A program made the position numbers and the translations under genes. Of a DNA stretch of 59,385 bases, positions 45,223-54,324 are shown piece by piece; positions within the stretch are counted from its first letter, which is position 1, and each line of letters starts with the position of its first letter. The notes under the pieces were generated by a model. It was not told where the DNA came from. It was given only the letters and a program-made list of their open reading frames with translations, and ran no database searches. The stretch comes from JAFGED01 sp964551295 (GTDB lineage: Bacteria > Chloroflexota > Anaerolineae > B4-G1): assembly GCA_964551295.1 (NCBI GenBank), contig CAZKDJ010000004.1, forward strand, positions 1 through 59,385, read 5' to 3'.

Positions 45223-45801
45223 TCATGGCATGCCGGGCCCACGCCACAGCGCCTCTATCCGCTCCAGCACGCTTTGCACATGTTCCGGAGGACCATAGGC
45301 CTGAGCCCGCCAGCGTAGATACGTCCAGCCGAGCGCTGAGACGTGATCTAGCATCGCCTGCACATCCTCCCAATCATGCTTGCCGACCTCTGGCCCACGC
45401 CCCCAGACAGCCTTGAGCAGGATATTATCCTCTAGCGGGATAACGGGGGCCATGACACCAGCCACTTTGTGATAGATCAGCCGTCCCACCATCTGCTCGT
45501 CCAGGTCCAAAACACCGCGGTCGCGAGCGTCGCTCCACATCAACCCAGCCAGGATATCGATGTCGGGCAGTTGGATGCCTGTGACGTCGCCATCCTTCCG
45601 CATCTTCACACAAGCGTCGGGGAACAGCGCGGCCACCCGCTCCCCCTCAGTCATCGGCACCAGAATGTCCACATCGGTCAGCGGCCAGGTCGCACCGTAG
45701 ACAGCCGCAGCCGCCCCAGCAAACACCGCCCAGGGAATCCCAGCCTCGTCAAGCCGCCGGGCAAAAATCTCGAATGAACCAGCAAGATCAGAACTATCCA
45801 T
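45223..45801 (-). CDS. Nucleotidyltransferase-fold protein
   Basis: A 192-residue protein with the nucleotidyltransferase core GAAAAVYGATWPLTDVDILV, carrying the two acidic residues of the catalytic DxD, plus an antitoxin-MNT/DUF-type context (LPDIDILAGL, HDWEDVQAMLDH). It is similar to small stand-alone minimal nucleotidyltransferases. The ATG at 45801 sits next to the cobU stop at 45803-45805, so translation is linked to cobU, and it is the last gene of the cobalamin operon. No HEPN toxin gene is adjacent. A role in cobalamin metabolism is only suggested by position. Confidence 0.72.
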   Translation of the reverse strand: MDSSDLAGSFEIFARRLDEAGIPWAVFAGAAAAVYGATWPLTDVDILVPMTEGERVAALFPDACVKMRKDGDVTGIQLPDIDILAGLMWSDARDRGVLDLDEQMVGRLIYHKVAGVMAPVIPLEDNILLKAVWGRGPEVGKHDWEDVQAMLDHVSALGWTYLRWRAQAYGPPEHVQSVLERIEALWRGPGMP

Positions 45802-45802
45802 G

Positions 45803-46399
45803 TTATTCACCTTGCACAGCCTCGCTCAACGCCTTGACATCCACCGGTAGTCCGGCGACCATCAGGTAGACTCGGTCAGCCGCAGCCGCCAAGCACTGAT
45901 TGACCCATCCCAAGAGATCACGGTACGCTCGCCCCATCGGGTAAGGCGGCACCAGCCCCCACCCCACCTCGTTACTGACCACGATCCAGGGAACCTCGCT
46001 TTCCTGAATGGCTCTCAATAGCTTGTCAAGCTCGAACTCCACCCGCTGCCGGGCCGCTGCCTCGTCCACACTCTCGAACTCCTCTTCAGAAAGCCACAGC
46101 CCATCCAGGATCACGTTCGACACGAGCAGCGTCAGACAGTCCAACAGGACAACGTCCGCGGGATGGGTCGCCAGCGCAGCACGAACCGCCTCGCCAACCC
46201 CTGTGGGCGCTTCCACTGTCCGCCAAGCCGCAGGACGCGACCGGCGATGGACGGCGATGCGAGTAGCCATCTCTTCATCCCGCGCCTGAGCAGTAGCCAC
46301 GTACAGCACGCGCTCACCAAATCTCGCCGCCAGCTTTTCGGCAAAACGGCTCTTGCCGCTGCGCGCGCCACCCAAGAGCAAGATCAATTCTCGGCTCAT
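45803..46399 (-). CDS. cobU: Adenosylcobinamide kinase / adenosylcobinamide-phosphate guanylyltransferase
   Basis: Phosphorylates adenosylcobinamide and transfers GMP to make AdoCbi-GDP, the activated precursor of cobalamin. 198 residues. Walker A LLLGGARSGKS at the N-terminus, then the GMP-histidine region HRRSRPAAWRTVE, the Walker B-like LLDCLTLLVSN and the C-terminal NEVGWGLVPPYPMGRAYRD block. It lies 43 bp downstream of cobS. It is a complete enzyme and needs CobS, CobT and CbiB for the salvage pathway. Confidence 0.95.
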   Translation of the reverse strand: MSRELILLLGGARSGKSRFAEKLAARFGERVLYVATAQARDEEMATRIAVHRRSRPAAWRTVEAPTGVGEAVRAALATHPADVVLLDCLTLLVSNVILDGLWLSEEEFESVDEAAARQRVEFELDKLLRAIQESEVPWIVVSNEVGWGLVPPYPMGRAYRDLLGWVNQCLAAAADRVYLMVAGLPVDVKALSEAVQGE

Positions 46400-46442
46400 C
46401 GATGCTCCTCTGGCAATGCCAAAATCAACCTCCGCCGTGGCT

Positions 46443-47186
46443 TCACAGCACCCTCTGTGCGACGAGCAGGCACAGCAGCGCCCCCACCTCGGCCAGCTCG
46501 TTGATCGCGCCGTAGACGTCGCCGGTGAGGCCGGGAATGCGGCGCTGCACCCACCAGGCGATGGCGACCGTCATCAGCCACACGCACAGCGCCAGCGCCA
46601 GGCCGAGCGCTCCCAGCGCCAGCCCGGCCGCCGCCACGGCGACCGCCGCCGCCACGATCACCTCCCGCCAGGTCAGTTCCTCGCGGAAGAGCTGACCCAA
46701 CCCTGGCCCGGACCGGGCGTAGGGATACGCGCGGGCAGCATAGACCATCGCCGCCCGCGTCAGTGCCGGGATCGCCAGCAGCGCGGCCACCCGGTGATCC
46801 GCCGCCAGCTCCAACAGCGCGGCGAACTTGAGCAGCAGCAGGCAGATCGCGCCCACCACCGCAAACGCGCCCGCGTGCGTATCGCGCAGGATCTCGAGCC
46901 GCTTTTCCGACGGTTTGGCCGCCAGGAGACCGTCGCAGCAATCGAGAAAGCCATCCAGGTGCAGCGCACCGGTGAGCGCCACCCACGTCGCCAGCAGCAG
47001 CGCTGCGCCGACCGACGGGGGAAAGAGCGTGCCGAGGCCCGCATCCGCCAGCGCCAGTACGCCGCCCAGCATCAGCCCGACGACGGAGAACCAGGCCATC
47101 GCCCGAGCGGTCAAGCGCGGGGTGATCTCCCCGGAGACGCGCACGGGGATGGCGGTGAGGAATTGTAGAGCGAGTAGAAAAGACAT
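46443..47186 (-). CDS. cobS: Cobalamin 5'-phosphate synthase
   Basis: Joins AdoCbi-GDP with alpha-ribazole (or its phosphate) to make adenosylcobalamin (phosphate). A 247-residue integral membrane enzyme with about 6-7 helices. The N-terminus FLLALQFLTAIPV and the catalytic motif HLDGFLDCCDGLLA (with DGxxDxxDG) are classic CobS. Family length is about 240-260. Its upstream neighbour is a Nudix gene and cobU follows, with a short gap. Confidence 0.95.
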   Translation of the reverse strand: MSFLLALQFLTAIPVRVSGEITPRLTARAMAWFSVVGLMLGGVLALADAGLGTLFPPSVGAALLLATWVALTGALHLDGFLDCCDGLLAAKPSEKRLEILRDTHAGAFAVVGAICLLLLKFAALLELAADHRVAALLAIPALTRAAMVYAARAYPYARSGPGLGQLFREELTWREVIVAAAVAVAAAGLALGALGLALALCVWLMTVAIAWWVQRRIPGLTGDVYGAINELAEVGALLCLLVAQRVL

Positions 47187-47239
47187 AGCAAGTATACAAG
47201 GTGCAAGCGTGCAAGTAATAGATAACGGATGCCGCCTCG

Positions 47240-47761
47240 TCAGCAGCCGAGCAACAGCAAGGGAACCAGAGCGACGCCGTCCGTGATCTCTCGGGCCTCG
47301 ATCATGTGGCGGATCTCGTCCTTGGAAAACCAGCGGACGTCGCTGACCTCGTCCCGGTCGAAATCAGCGGCGCGCTCTGTCGCCCGGCAGCGGATGACGT
47401 GCGCGACCTTGTTCGCGATGCCGTTCATCGGATAGTACGCGCACACGTGTTCGTAGCCCGCGATCTCGTAGCCGGTCTCCTCCAGCACCTCGCGCCGCAC
47501 GGCCTCCTCGACCGACTCGCCCGGCTCCACGCCGCCCGCCGGAAGCTCCCACTCCGTGCGGCCCGTCGTGTAGCGGCAGACGCGCACCATCAGCACCTGG
47601 CCCGCTCCATTCTCCACAAAAGCAACGACGGAGGGACCAAAGTCCAGCAGGTGATGGCGTTCGATAACGCGCCCGTTCGGGAACTGCACCTCGTCAACGT
47701 AGAGATTGACCCACGGGCTTTCATAGACGACGGTTCGTCCGAGTCGCTGTGGAGCTTTCAT
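47240..47761 (-). CDS. Nudix hydrolase, ADP-ribose pyrophosphatase-like, inside the cobalamin operon
   Basis: A 173-residue Nudix hydrolase of the NudF/ADP-ribose pyrophosphatase group. The box is ELPAGGVEPGESVEEAVRRE then VLEETGY, with canonical residues, and a tyrosine-rich N-terminal strand (VVYESPWVNLYVDEV). It starts with an ATGA overlap on the MazG-like gene stop, so the two are translationally coupled. The other Nudix genes lie at 6.5-8.2 kb. Its substrate may be ADP-ribose or a sugar nucleotide; a role in cobalamin nucleotide metabolism is not established. Confidence 0.88.
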   Translation of the reverse strand: MKAPQRLGRTVVYESPWVNLYVDEVQFPNGRVIERHHLLDFGPSVVAFVENGAGQVLMVRVCRYTTGRTEWELPAGGVEPGESVEEAVRREVLEETGYEIAGYEHVCAYYPMNGIANKVAHVIRCRATERAADFDRDEVSDVRWFSKDEIRHMIEAREITDGVALVPLLLLGC

Positions 47762-48069
47762 TCTTCGAGCCTCGCCGCGATATGTTGTTCAAGTTCATCC
47801 ATCGTCTGGAAGAACGCCCCCTCAAGATCAACTTCGCACATCTGCGCAAGCACCAGCAGCGACCACAAGCAATCGGCGAACTCATGCGCCAGCTTCCGAT
47901 CGGCGTCCGGGATGTGGCGCACGCCGCCGTGCGCTAAAACCAGCTTCATCAGATCCCCGACGTCGCCGACAAAGCCCAACGCCACCTCTTCCATCGTCCA
48001 GACACGGCCATAGGTCTTTTGCTCGAGCCGCGCATACTGGCCTCGCACGTCCAAGGCCCGGCGAACCAA
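47758..48069 (-). CDS. MazG-like NTP pyrophosphohydrolase
   Basis: A roughly 103-residue single MazG-type domain: QYARLEQKTYGRVWTMEEVA, EFADCLWSLLVLAQMCEVDL, with the E-x-x-D metal-binding pattern spread as in the alpha-helical NTP-PPase superfamily. I give a TTG start at 48067-48069 because no ATG or GTG is in frame near the expected position; family members often begin about 5 codons earlier, where the DNA has GTA 7 nt after a GGAGG. The stop overlaps the Nudix ATG. Inference: removes non-canonical or excess nucleotides. Confidence 0.75.
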   Translation of the reverse strand: MVRRALDVRGQYARLEQKTYGRVWTMEEVALGFVGDVGDLMKLVLAHGGVRHIPDADRKLAHEFADCLWSLLVLAQMCEVDLEGAFFQTMDELEQHIAARLEE

Positions 48070-48101
48070 CGTGTTGAACTCTACAGATACGCCTCCGTCA
48101 C

Positions 48102-49175
48102 CTATTCCGCGCCGGACACACCGGCGCTCTCGAACGTCGCCATCTCGTCCAAAACCTTGCACGCGGCCTCGACGATGCTCAACACCAGCGCCGCGCCGGT
48201 GCCCTCGCCTAACCGCAGATCGAAATCGAGGCACGGCACCAGGCCCAGGTGATCGAGCATGGCCCTATGGCCGATCTCCACCGAGTCGTGCGAAGCGATC
48301 ATAAAGTCGCGGGCCAGCGGGGCCAACCCACCGGCGATGAGCGCCCCGGCGGTGGAGATAAAGCCGTCGACGACGACGGGCACGCGGCGAGCCGCCGCCC
48401 CCAGGATGACGCCGGCGATGGCGCCGATCTCGAACCCGCCCACCTTGCTCAACACGTCCAGCGCGTCGGCGGGATCGGGCCGGTTGACGGCCAGCGCTTT
48501 TTCGATGACGGCCACCTTGTGCGCCAAGGTCACGTCGTCGATGCCGGTGCCGCGCCCGGTCACCTCGGTTACGGGCAAGCGGGTGATGACGGCGACGATG
48601 GCGCTGGAGGGGGTGGTGTTGCCGATGCCCATGTCGCCGGTGGCGACCAGGCTTGCCCCTTGGGCAAGTAGCGCCTCCTGAGCGACCTCCCCCTGCACCA
48701 CCTCGATGCCCACCTCGACCGCCTGCACCGCCTGCTCCCGGCTCATCGCCGGGCCCTGCGTCATGTCGGCGGTGCCGTGGGCCACCTTCTTGACGACCAA
48801 CCCCGGCTGGGGCTCAAAATCGGCGGCCACGCCCGCGTCCACGACGAGGACGCGCGCGCCGACGTGGCGCGCCAGCACGTTGATGGCCGCCCCGCCGTCG
48901 AGGAAATTGAACACCATCTGCGGCGTCACCTCCTGGGGATAGGCGCTGACCCCCTGGGCCACCACGCCGTGATCGCCCGCGCAGGTGATGACGACCTTGT
49001 CCCCGATGACGGGCCGCGCCTGACCGGTGATGCCCGCCACCTGGATCGAGATCGCCTCCAGGCGGCCCAGGCTGCCCGGCGGCTTGGTCAACCGGCCCTG
49101 CCGCGCGCGGGCCGCGTCAATGGCGGCGGCGTCAAGCGGTTGAATGGAGTGGATTGTTTGTTCAAGTAATGACAT
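48102..49175 (-). CDS. cobT: Nicotinate-nucleotide--dimethylbenzimidazole phosphoribosyltransferase
   Basis: Makes alpha-ribazole 5'-phosphate from nicotinate mononucleotide and a lower-ligand base such as DMB. 357 residues. Family blocks: LTKPPGSLGRLE near the N-terminus, TCAGDHGVVAQGVSAYPQEV, DMGIGNTTPSSAIVA, and GEGTGAALVLSIVEAA with the catalytic Glu near the C-terminus. The ATG at 49175 has GGAGGTGCC upstream. It is in the middle of the cobalamin operon, with a gap of about 50 bp from the DUF71 gene. Confidence 0.97.
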   Translation of the reverse strand: MSLLEQTIHSIQPLDAAAIDAARARQGRLTKPPGSLGRLEAISIQVAGITGQARPVIGDKVVITCAGDHGVVAQGVSAYPQEVTPQMVFNFLDGGAAINVLARHVGARVLVVDAGVAADFEPQPGLVVKKVAHGTADMTQGPAMSREQAVQAVEVGIEVVQGEVAQEALLAQGASLVATGDMGIGNTTPSSAIVAVITRLPVTEVTGRGTGIDDVTLAHKVAVIEKALAVNRPDPADALDVLSKVGGFEIGAIAGVILGAAARRVPVVVDGFISTAGALIAGGLAPLARDFMIASHDSVEIGHRAMLDHLGLVPCLDFDLRLGEGTGAALVLSIVEAACKVLDEMATFESAGVSGAE

Positions 49176-49226
49176 GGCACCTCCGAGAAGTAAAACGTGA
49201 AACGTAAGGATCGCTTGCCTTACGTC

Positions 49227-49907
49227 TTACGCTTTACGTTTTACTCTTACATCCAGAAACCAATACCCACTGTGAAGCACTTGCCTACCCGTCTCCAGTT
49301 GCACCGGCTCCGAGAAAATCGGCCCGTTCGTGACGACGGTGTGGTACTCCCCCTCCTCTCCCGATGGATCGACGCCCATGCGCGCGAACTCGCGCACCAG
49401 GTCGCGGCCGAGCGCCCGGCCCAGATACGCCTGGCCCAGCTTCTCGGCGTTGGCCACGACGATGAGCGCCTCAAAGCCAAGCGAGAGAAACTCGTCCACT
49501 AGCGCCAGCCGATCCGCCTGCCACAGCGGCAGGTGGGCCTCCAGCCCGGCAGCGGCGCACACCTGCTCTTCCCACAGCCGGTGTTCGGCGATATCGATAT
49601 CGCCGAACACGCCCGCTTCGACGCCCGATGCCCGCAGCTCCCGCAGGGCGGCCACGAAAACCGACTCATAGGTGGCCCAAGACGCGGTCCTGGTCAGCAG
49701 CGAAATCCCCAGAGATGCCTCCTGTGCCTCCAGGACACCGGGCACCAACCCATGCGACCGAGAGCGCGCGCCATCCTCCCGTAACATCGACAGCAGAAAA
49801 ATCGGTTTCGCCCCGGCCTGTATCGCGCGATAGAGCGCCAGGCAGGAATCCTTGCCCCCGCTCCAGGAGCAGACGAACGGGACACCTCGGGCCGGTGTCG
49901 CGCACAT
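49227..49907 (-). CDS. DUF71/COG2102 PP-loop ATPase, cobalamin-linked subfamily
   Basis: A 226-residue PP-loop enzyme of the diphthine-ammonia ligase family: ATP motif CSWSGGKDSCLALYRA, GDIDIAEHRLWEEQVC, and GEEGEYHTVVTNGPIF. Diphthamide synthesis is archaeal/eukaryotic; bacterial members have been linked by comparative genomics to B12 salvage, and the place here, directly adjoining cobQ (stop TAG followed at once by the ATG), supports that. The exact reaction is unknown to me. It could act on a corrinoid side chain or precursor amide. Confidence 0.85.
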   Translation of the reverse strand: MCATPARGVPFVCSWSGGKDSCLALYRAIQAGAKPIFLLSMLREDGARSRSHGLVPGVLEAQEASLGISLLTRTASWATYESVFVAALRELRASGVEAGVFGDIDIAEHRLWEEQVCAAAGLEAHLPLWQADRLALVDEFLSLGFEALIVVANAEKLGQAYLGRALGRDLVREFARMGVDPSGEEGEYHTVVTNGPIFSEPVQLETGRQVLHSGYWFLDVRVKRKA

Positions 49908-51419
49908 CTATCCAAGCCCCACGATCTGGCGCAGCAGGTCCATATCCAGGCTCGCGCGCACGGCCGCAGCCAGGCGATCGTACGCCACCTGCCGAGTGGC
50001 CGCCAGGTCCACCTCTCGTTCCGGCGGCGACCAGCCCAGGCTGCGCAGCCAGGCGCGGCGAAAACGGGTGTTGTCAAAGATGCCGTGCAAATACGTGCCC
50101 CACACGCGGCCTGCCGCATCCACCGCACCATCGAACGCGTCCACCGGCCGCCCGCTCCGGCGCACCAGGCGAAGAAGAGGTTGAGCTTTTTCGCCCGCGA
50201 GACGTGAGCGGCCCATGTGGATCTCGTAGCCGGCGACCTGCGTGCCGGAGGCGGCCCCCGCAAGCGCCCGCGCCTGCACTTGGTGCGTCGCCTTGACCGG
50301 CGCAAACTCGGTCACCACCGGCAGCAGGCCCAGCCCCTCGCTCCGCTCCCCGGCGGACGACTCGACGCCCGCCGGGTCCGAGATAGCGCGCCCCAGCATC
50401 TGGTAGCCGCCGCAGATGCCGGCGACGGCGGCCCCCTGCCACGCCAGGTCGATGACACGCCGATCCAGGCCCTGGCTGCGCAGCCAGCCCAGATCGGCCA
50501 GCGTGTGCTTGGTGCCCGGCAGGATCACTGCGTCGGGCCGGCCCAGCTCGCGCGCCGCGCCGACGTAGCGCACGCGCACGCCCGGCTCCAGCGCCAGCGC
50601 GTCGAAATCGTCAAAGTTGCTGATGCGCGGGAAACGGATCACGGCCACGTCGATCACACCATCCGGGCCGGCCGCGGCCTGCGCTCCCTCCAGAGCCACC
50701 GAGTCCTCTTCGGCGATACGCAGGTCGTGCAGGTAGGGGATGACGCCCAGCACGGGCACCCCCGCGCGTACCTCAAACATCTCCAAGCCGGGCTCCAAGA
50801 GCCGCACGTCGCCGCGAAACTTGTTGATCACCAACCCCTTGACCAGCCGGCGTTCCGCCGCCTCTACCAGCATCAGCGTCCCCAGCAGGCTGGCGAAAAC
50901 GCCGCCCCGGTCGATATCGCCCACCAGGAGCACGGGCGCGTCGGCGTGCAGGGCGACCGCCATATTGACGATGTCGCCCTCCCGGAGATTGATCTCGGCC
51001 GGACTGCCCGCGCCCTCGATGACGACCAACTCGTACCGTTCCCGAAGGCGGGCCATCGCCGCGGTCACCTGCTCCCACAGAATCGCTTTGCGCTCGTAGT
51101 AGTCGGCCGCCGCCAGCGTCTGCCAGGGGCGGCCCATGACAACCACCTGGCTGCGGGCATCCCCCTCCGGTTTGAGCAGGATGGGGTTCATGTCCACGTG
51201 GGGCGGGAGGCCGGCTGCCTGCGCCTGCACCGCCTGCGAGCGCCCGATCTCGTGCCCCTCGGGCGTGACGAAGGAATTGAGCGCCATGTTCTGCGCCTTG
51301 AAAGGCGCGACGCGCACGCCATCCTGCGCAAAGATGCGACACAGCGCCGTCACCAACAGGCTCTTGCCCGCCGAGGAGGCGGTGCCCTGGACCATCAGCA
51401 CCTTAGCCGCCATCACCAT
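49908..51419 (-). CDS. cobQ: Cobyric acid synthase
   Basis: Glutamine-dependent amidase that amidates the b, d, e and g side chains of cobyrinic acid a,c-diamide (adenosylated) in the aerobic or anaerobic path. 503 residues: the N-terminal MinD-like ATP domain (VQGTASSAGKSLLVTALCRI, VIEGAGSPAEINLRE, NKFRGD) and the C-terminal class I glutamine amidotransferase domain (ILPGTKHTLADLGWL, GICGGYQMLG with the Cys nucleophile). The 5' end overlaps the cobC/cobD gene by 17 bp. No earlier corrin-ring genes are present in the window. Confidence 0.96.
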   Translation of the reverse strand: MVMAAKVLMVQGTASSAGKSLLVTALCRIFAQDGVRVAPFKAQNMALNSFVTPEGHEIGRSQAVQAQAAGLPPHVDMNPILLKPEGDARSQVVVMGRPWQTLAAADYYERKAILWEQVTAAMARLRERYELVVIEGAGSPAEINLREGDIVNMAVALHADAPVLLVGDIDRGGVFASLLGTLMLVEAAERRLVKGLVINKFRGDVRLLEPGLEMFEVRAGVPVLGVIPYLHDLRIAEEDSVALEGAQAAAGPDGVIDVAVIRFPRISNFDDFDALALEPGVRVRYVGAARELGRPDAVILPGTKHTLADLGWLRSQGLDRRVIDLAWQGAAVAGICGGYQMLGRAISDPAGVESSAGERSEGLGLLPVVTEFAPVKATHQVQARALAGAASGTQVAGYEIHMGRSRLAGEKAQPLLRLVRRSGRPVDAFDGAVDAAGRVWGTYLHGIFDNTRFRRAWLRSLGWSPPEREVDLAATRQVAYDRLAAAVRASLDMDLLRQIVGLG

Positions 51420-52515
51420 CCCGTTCCTCCAACAGATCGCGCCAGGCGGCGATCAAGCGGCGATTCTCCCCCGGGCGACGCGTGGCGACGCGCACAAAGG
51501 CGGGCAATCCAAAGGAGGTGCAATCGCGCACCAGGATGCCGCGCCGCAGGAGGTCCGCTCGCGTCCGGGACGCATCACCCACCTGCACCAGGGAAAAATG
51601 GGTGTCCGACGGACGCACGCGCAACCCCAGCACCAACAGCGCCTGGCGCAGTTCCAAGGCCGCCTGGCGCGTCTCGGCCAACGTATCCTGGCGATACGTC
51701 CCCGACCGCAACGCTGCCAGGCCGGCGGCCTGGGCAACGGCGTTGACGCTCCACGGCGGCTGCACCCGCCGCACGGCCTCTACAATCCCGGCACAGGCCA
51801 GCAGATAGCCCAGCCGCAGCCCGGCCAGCGCGTAATCCTTGGTCATCGAGCGCAACACGGCCACCCGCCCCGTCTCCAGCAGCGGCGTCGCATCCCACCG
51901 ATCGGCGACAAAGGCCGCGTAGGCCTCGTCGAGAACCAGCAAACCATCGGGATTGGCCGCGACCAGCGTCTCGACCGTCGCGCGCTGCAGGTACACACCG
52001 GTCGGGTTGTTGGGATTGCACAGAAAGGTCAGCCGCGGGCGCGCGTCCCGCAGCACGGGCTCAAGCGCACCCACGGTAGGACGGAACCCATCCTCCTGGC
52101 GTGCCGCAAAGGTCTCTACCCGGGCCTGCATCAGCTTCCCGGCGACGGCGTACTCACCATACGTCGGCCCCACGACCACCACCGAATCGCCCGGACGCAG
52201 ATAAGCGAGTCCCAGCAACCAGATCAGCTCGGACGTGCCGTTGCCCACCCAGACCTGCGCCATCGGACAGGCATTCCGCTCGGTCAACGCGGCACGCAGG
52301 GCCAGACAGGCGCGATCGGGGTAGCGATCCAGGGCCACATGCGCCCAAACCTCTCGTACGCCCGGCGGCGGGCCAAAGGGATTGCTGTTGACGCTAAAGT
52401 CGAGCACGTCGTCCGGACCAAGGCCCAGGCGGCCCAGCTCGGCGTAATCAAACCCGCCGTGAACGGACGGCGGAAGCGCGAGGCTATCGAGACGAGAGAC
52501 AATGCAAGTAGACAT
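51403..52515 (-). CDS. cobC: Threonine-phosphate decarboxylase (aminotransferase class I/II fold)
   Basis: PLP-dependent enzyme that makes (R)-1-amino-2-propanol O-2-phosphate, the linker to the lower ligand. 370 residues: FSVNSNPFGPPPGV near the N-terminus, the CNPNNPTG motif and SMTKDYALAGLRLGY, with the Lys that binds PLP. The name is CobD in Salmonella and CobC in Pseudomonas. It begins 9 bp downstream of the cbiB stop and overlaps cobQ. Histidinol-phosphate aminotransferase is the closest other family, but operon context favours this call. Confidence 0.9.
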   Translation of the reverse strand: MSTCIVSRLDSLALPPSVHGGFDYAELGRLGLGPDDVLDFSVNSNPFGPPPGVREVWAHVALDRYPDRACLALRAALTERNACPMAQVWVGNGTSELIWLLGLAYLRPGDSVVVVGPTYGEYAVAGKLMQARVETFAARQEDGFRPTVGALEPVLRDARPRLTFLCNPNNPTGVYLQRATVETLVAANPDGLLVLDEAYAAFVADRWDATPLLETGRVAVLRSMTKDYALAGLRLGYLLACAGIVEAVRRVQPPWSVNAVAQAAGLAALRSGTYRQDTLAETRQAALELRQALLVLGLRVRPSDTHFSLVQVGDASRTRADLLRRGILVRDCTSFGLPAFVRVATRRPGENRRLIAAWRDLLEERDGDGG

Positions 52516-52524
52516 TTTGCCGTT

Positions 52525-53499
52525 TCAGATTGTACTATGCCTTGCGATCAGAATCAAACAAATAACGAGAACGAGGCTGAACAGCACAGCCGTCAGGCCA
52601 AACAGCGCCACCGTCAGGCCGGCCACCCGCGTCGCCCGCCGGATCGTGTCGGCGGAAAGCGGTTCGGCGCCGCCCGCGAGTTTGTAATGCCCCACCTTCT
52701 CCAGCGTCACGTTCAACGCCCCCGCCATCGCGCTCATCGTCCAACCGGCATTGGGACTGGCAGTGCGCGCGTGCTGGCCCCACATCACCCGCCAGGCGTT
52801 AGCCGCGTCCTCGCCAGCCAACCCAGCGGCACCTACCATCAACAACGCGGCCAATCGGGCCGGGAGCCAGTTGAGCGCGTCGTCCAGCCGGGCGGCGAAC
52901 TTGCCCAGGTATTCGTGGCGCGGATCGCGATAGCCCAGCATCGAGTCACACGTGTTGATAAAGCGATACGCCCACGCACCGGGCACGCCGGCCAACAGAA
53001 AGAACAAGAGGGGCGCGACGATCCCGTCGGTGACGTTCTCGGCCACGCTCTCGACCGCTGCCGCCGCGACGAGCGCGCCGCTCAGCGCCGAGGTATCGCG
53101 ACTGACCAGGTGCCAGGAGACCAACCGCCGCGCCTCGGGCAGGTCGGCAGCCGAAAGCGCGCGCGCCACCGATCCCGCCGCGCGCGCCAGCCCGGAATAC
53201 GTGAACGTGCTCTTGAGCAACAGGGCCGCCAGCGGAATGTAGAGCATCTGGCCCACCCACCCCGCGCCGGCCAGCAGCCCCACAACCGGCAGAGTGCAGA
53301 TGATCACACCGAACAGCGCCCAGGCGGCGCCGTAGACAAACGTGATCCCCGGCCCGACATCCGGCGCTCGCCTTTCGCCCCAACCGATGAGGCGGCCCAT
53401 CCACGCCACGGGGTGAAACCGGTTGGGCGGATCGCCGAGCAAAAGGTCAAGGGCCAGGGCCAACCCCAGGACGATCAGTTGAGCGCTGGCGAAGCACAT
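52525..53499 (-). CDS. cbiB: Adenosylcobinamide-phosphate synthase (CbiB/CobD)
   Basis: Attaches the aminopropanol (phosphate) arm to cobyric acid. A 324-residue membrane protein with about 6-8 helices: LALDLLLGDPPNRFHPVAWMG near the N-terminus, and ESVAENVTDGIVAPL with the loop LGYRDPRHEYLGKFAARLDD. The gene starts within the end of the ABC ATPase gene (25-bp overlap). Confidence 0.95.
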   Translation of the reverse strand: MCFASAQLIVLGLALALDLLLGDPPNRFHPVAWMGRLIGWGERRAPDVGPGITFVYGAAWALFGVIICTLPVVGLLAGAGWVGQMLYIPLAALLLKSTFTYSGLARAAGSVARALSAADLPEARRLVSWHLVSRDTSALSGALVAAAAVESVAENVTDGIVAPLLFFLLAGVPGAWAYRFINTCDSMLGYRDPRHEYLGKFAARLDDALNWLPARLAALLMVGAAGLAGEDAANAWRVMWGQHARTASPNAGWTMSAMAGALNVTLEKVGHYKLAGGAEPLSADTIRRATRVAGLTVALFGLTAVLFSLVLVICLILIARHSTI

Positions 53500-54308
53500 G
53501 CGGGAAACACCACCGGCAGGCCGTTCTGAGGGTGCGGTGCGACGACGACCTTGGTGCCATAGACCCGTTGCAGCAAGGACGGCGTCAGCACCCGGTCGAC
53601 GGCGCCACGCGCCGCGACTCGGCCGCGGTCCAGCAGCACCAGTTCATCGCAGTATTGAGCCGCCAAGTTGAGGTCGTGAAAAATGGCCAGAGCGGCCAAC
53701 GCGCGCTCTTTTACCAGGCCGGCGACCAGCGACAGCACCTCCACCTGATGGTTGATATCCAGGTGCGCGGTGGGCTCATCCAGGAGCAGCACGCGCGGCT
53801 CCTGGGCCAGCGCCCGGGCGACGACCACGCGCTGCCGCTCGCCGCCGCTGAGCTGGCTGATGAGGCGCTGGGCCAGGTGCCAGACGCCGGTGTCCTCCAT
53901 CGCCCGGCGCGCGACGTCGCGGTCGCGCTCCGACTCGCGCCCCATCCAACCCAAGTAAGGGGTGCGTCCCATGAGTACCATCTCCCAGGCGCTGAACGCG
54001 GGGGGAAGCTCCGGTTCCTGCGGCACCACGGCCAGCATGCGGGCCAGGTCGGCAGCCCGCCAATGGGTCAGGTCGCGCCCGTTGAGGTGGATGGCACCGC
54101 CGGCCGGAAGCAACAAGCGGCTCAACAGCTTGACCAGGGTCGATTTGCCGGCGCCGTTCGGCCCGATCACGCCCAGCATGCGCCCCGGCTCCAAGCACAG
54201 ATCGACCCGATCCAGCACCGGCGTGCCGTTGAAGGAGAACGAGACCTGATGGGCCTCGAGCGTCGCGCGCCCATCATCCGGCGAAATGGATTCGTGTTTT
54301 CCGAGCAT
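53475..54308 (-). CDS. btuD: Corrinoid ABC transporter ATPase
   Basis: A 277-residue ABC ATPase of the FecE/BtuD family: Walker A GVIGPNGAGKSTLVKLL, Q-loop VPQEPELPP, signature QLSGGERQRVVVARAL, Walker B RVLLLDEPTAHLD and the H-loop (IFHDLNLAAQYCDEL). It carries an extra C-terminal stretch of about 30 residues. Its neighbours (btuC 129 bp upstream, then btuF) complete an importer for vitamin B12 or cobinamide. Confidence 0.93.
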   Translation of the reverse strand: MLGKHESISPDDGRATLEAHQVSFSFNGTPVLDRVDLCLEPGRMLGVIGPNGAGKSTLVKLLSRLLLPAGGAIHLNGRDLTHWRAADLARMLAVVPQEPELPPAFSAWEMVLMGRTPYLGWMGRESERDRDVARRAMEDTGVWHLAQRLISQLSGGERQRVVVARALAQEPRVLLLDEPTAHLDINHQVEVLSLVAGLVKERALAALAIFHDLNLAAQYCDELVLLDRGRVAARGAVDRVLTPSLLQRVYGTKVVVAPHPQNGLPVVFPACASPALN

Positions 54309-54324
54309 ATCTATTCTCCCAGTC

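Noticed and set aside
46396..47214. Alternative 272-codon frame over cobS
   Set aside because: Reads as arginine/glycine-rich sequence. CobS in the other frame has all family motifs.
51136..53529. A 797-codon open frame on the plus strand across cobQ, cobC and cbiB
   Set aside because: Shadow of three well-supported minus-strand genes. Composition is rich in Arg, Pro, Gln and His with no recognisable domain.
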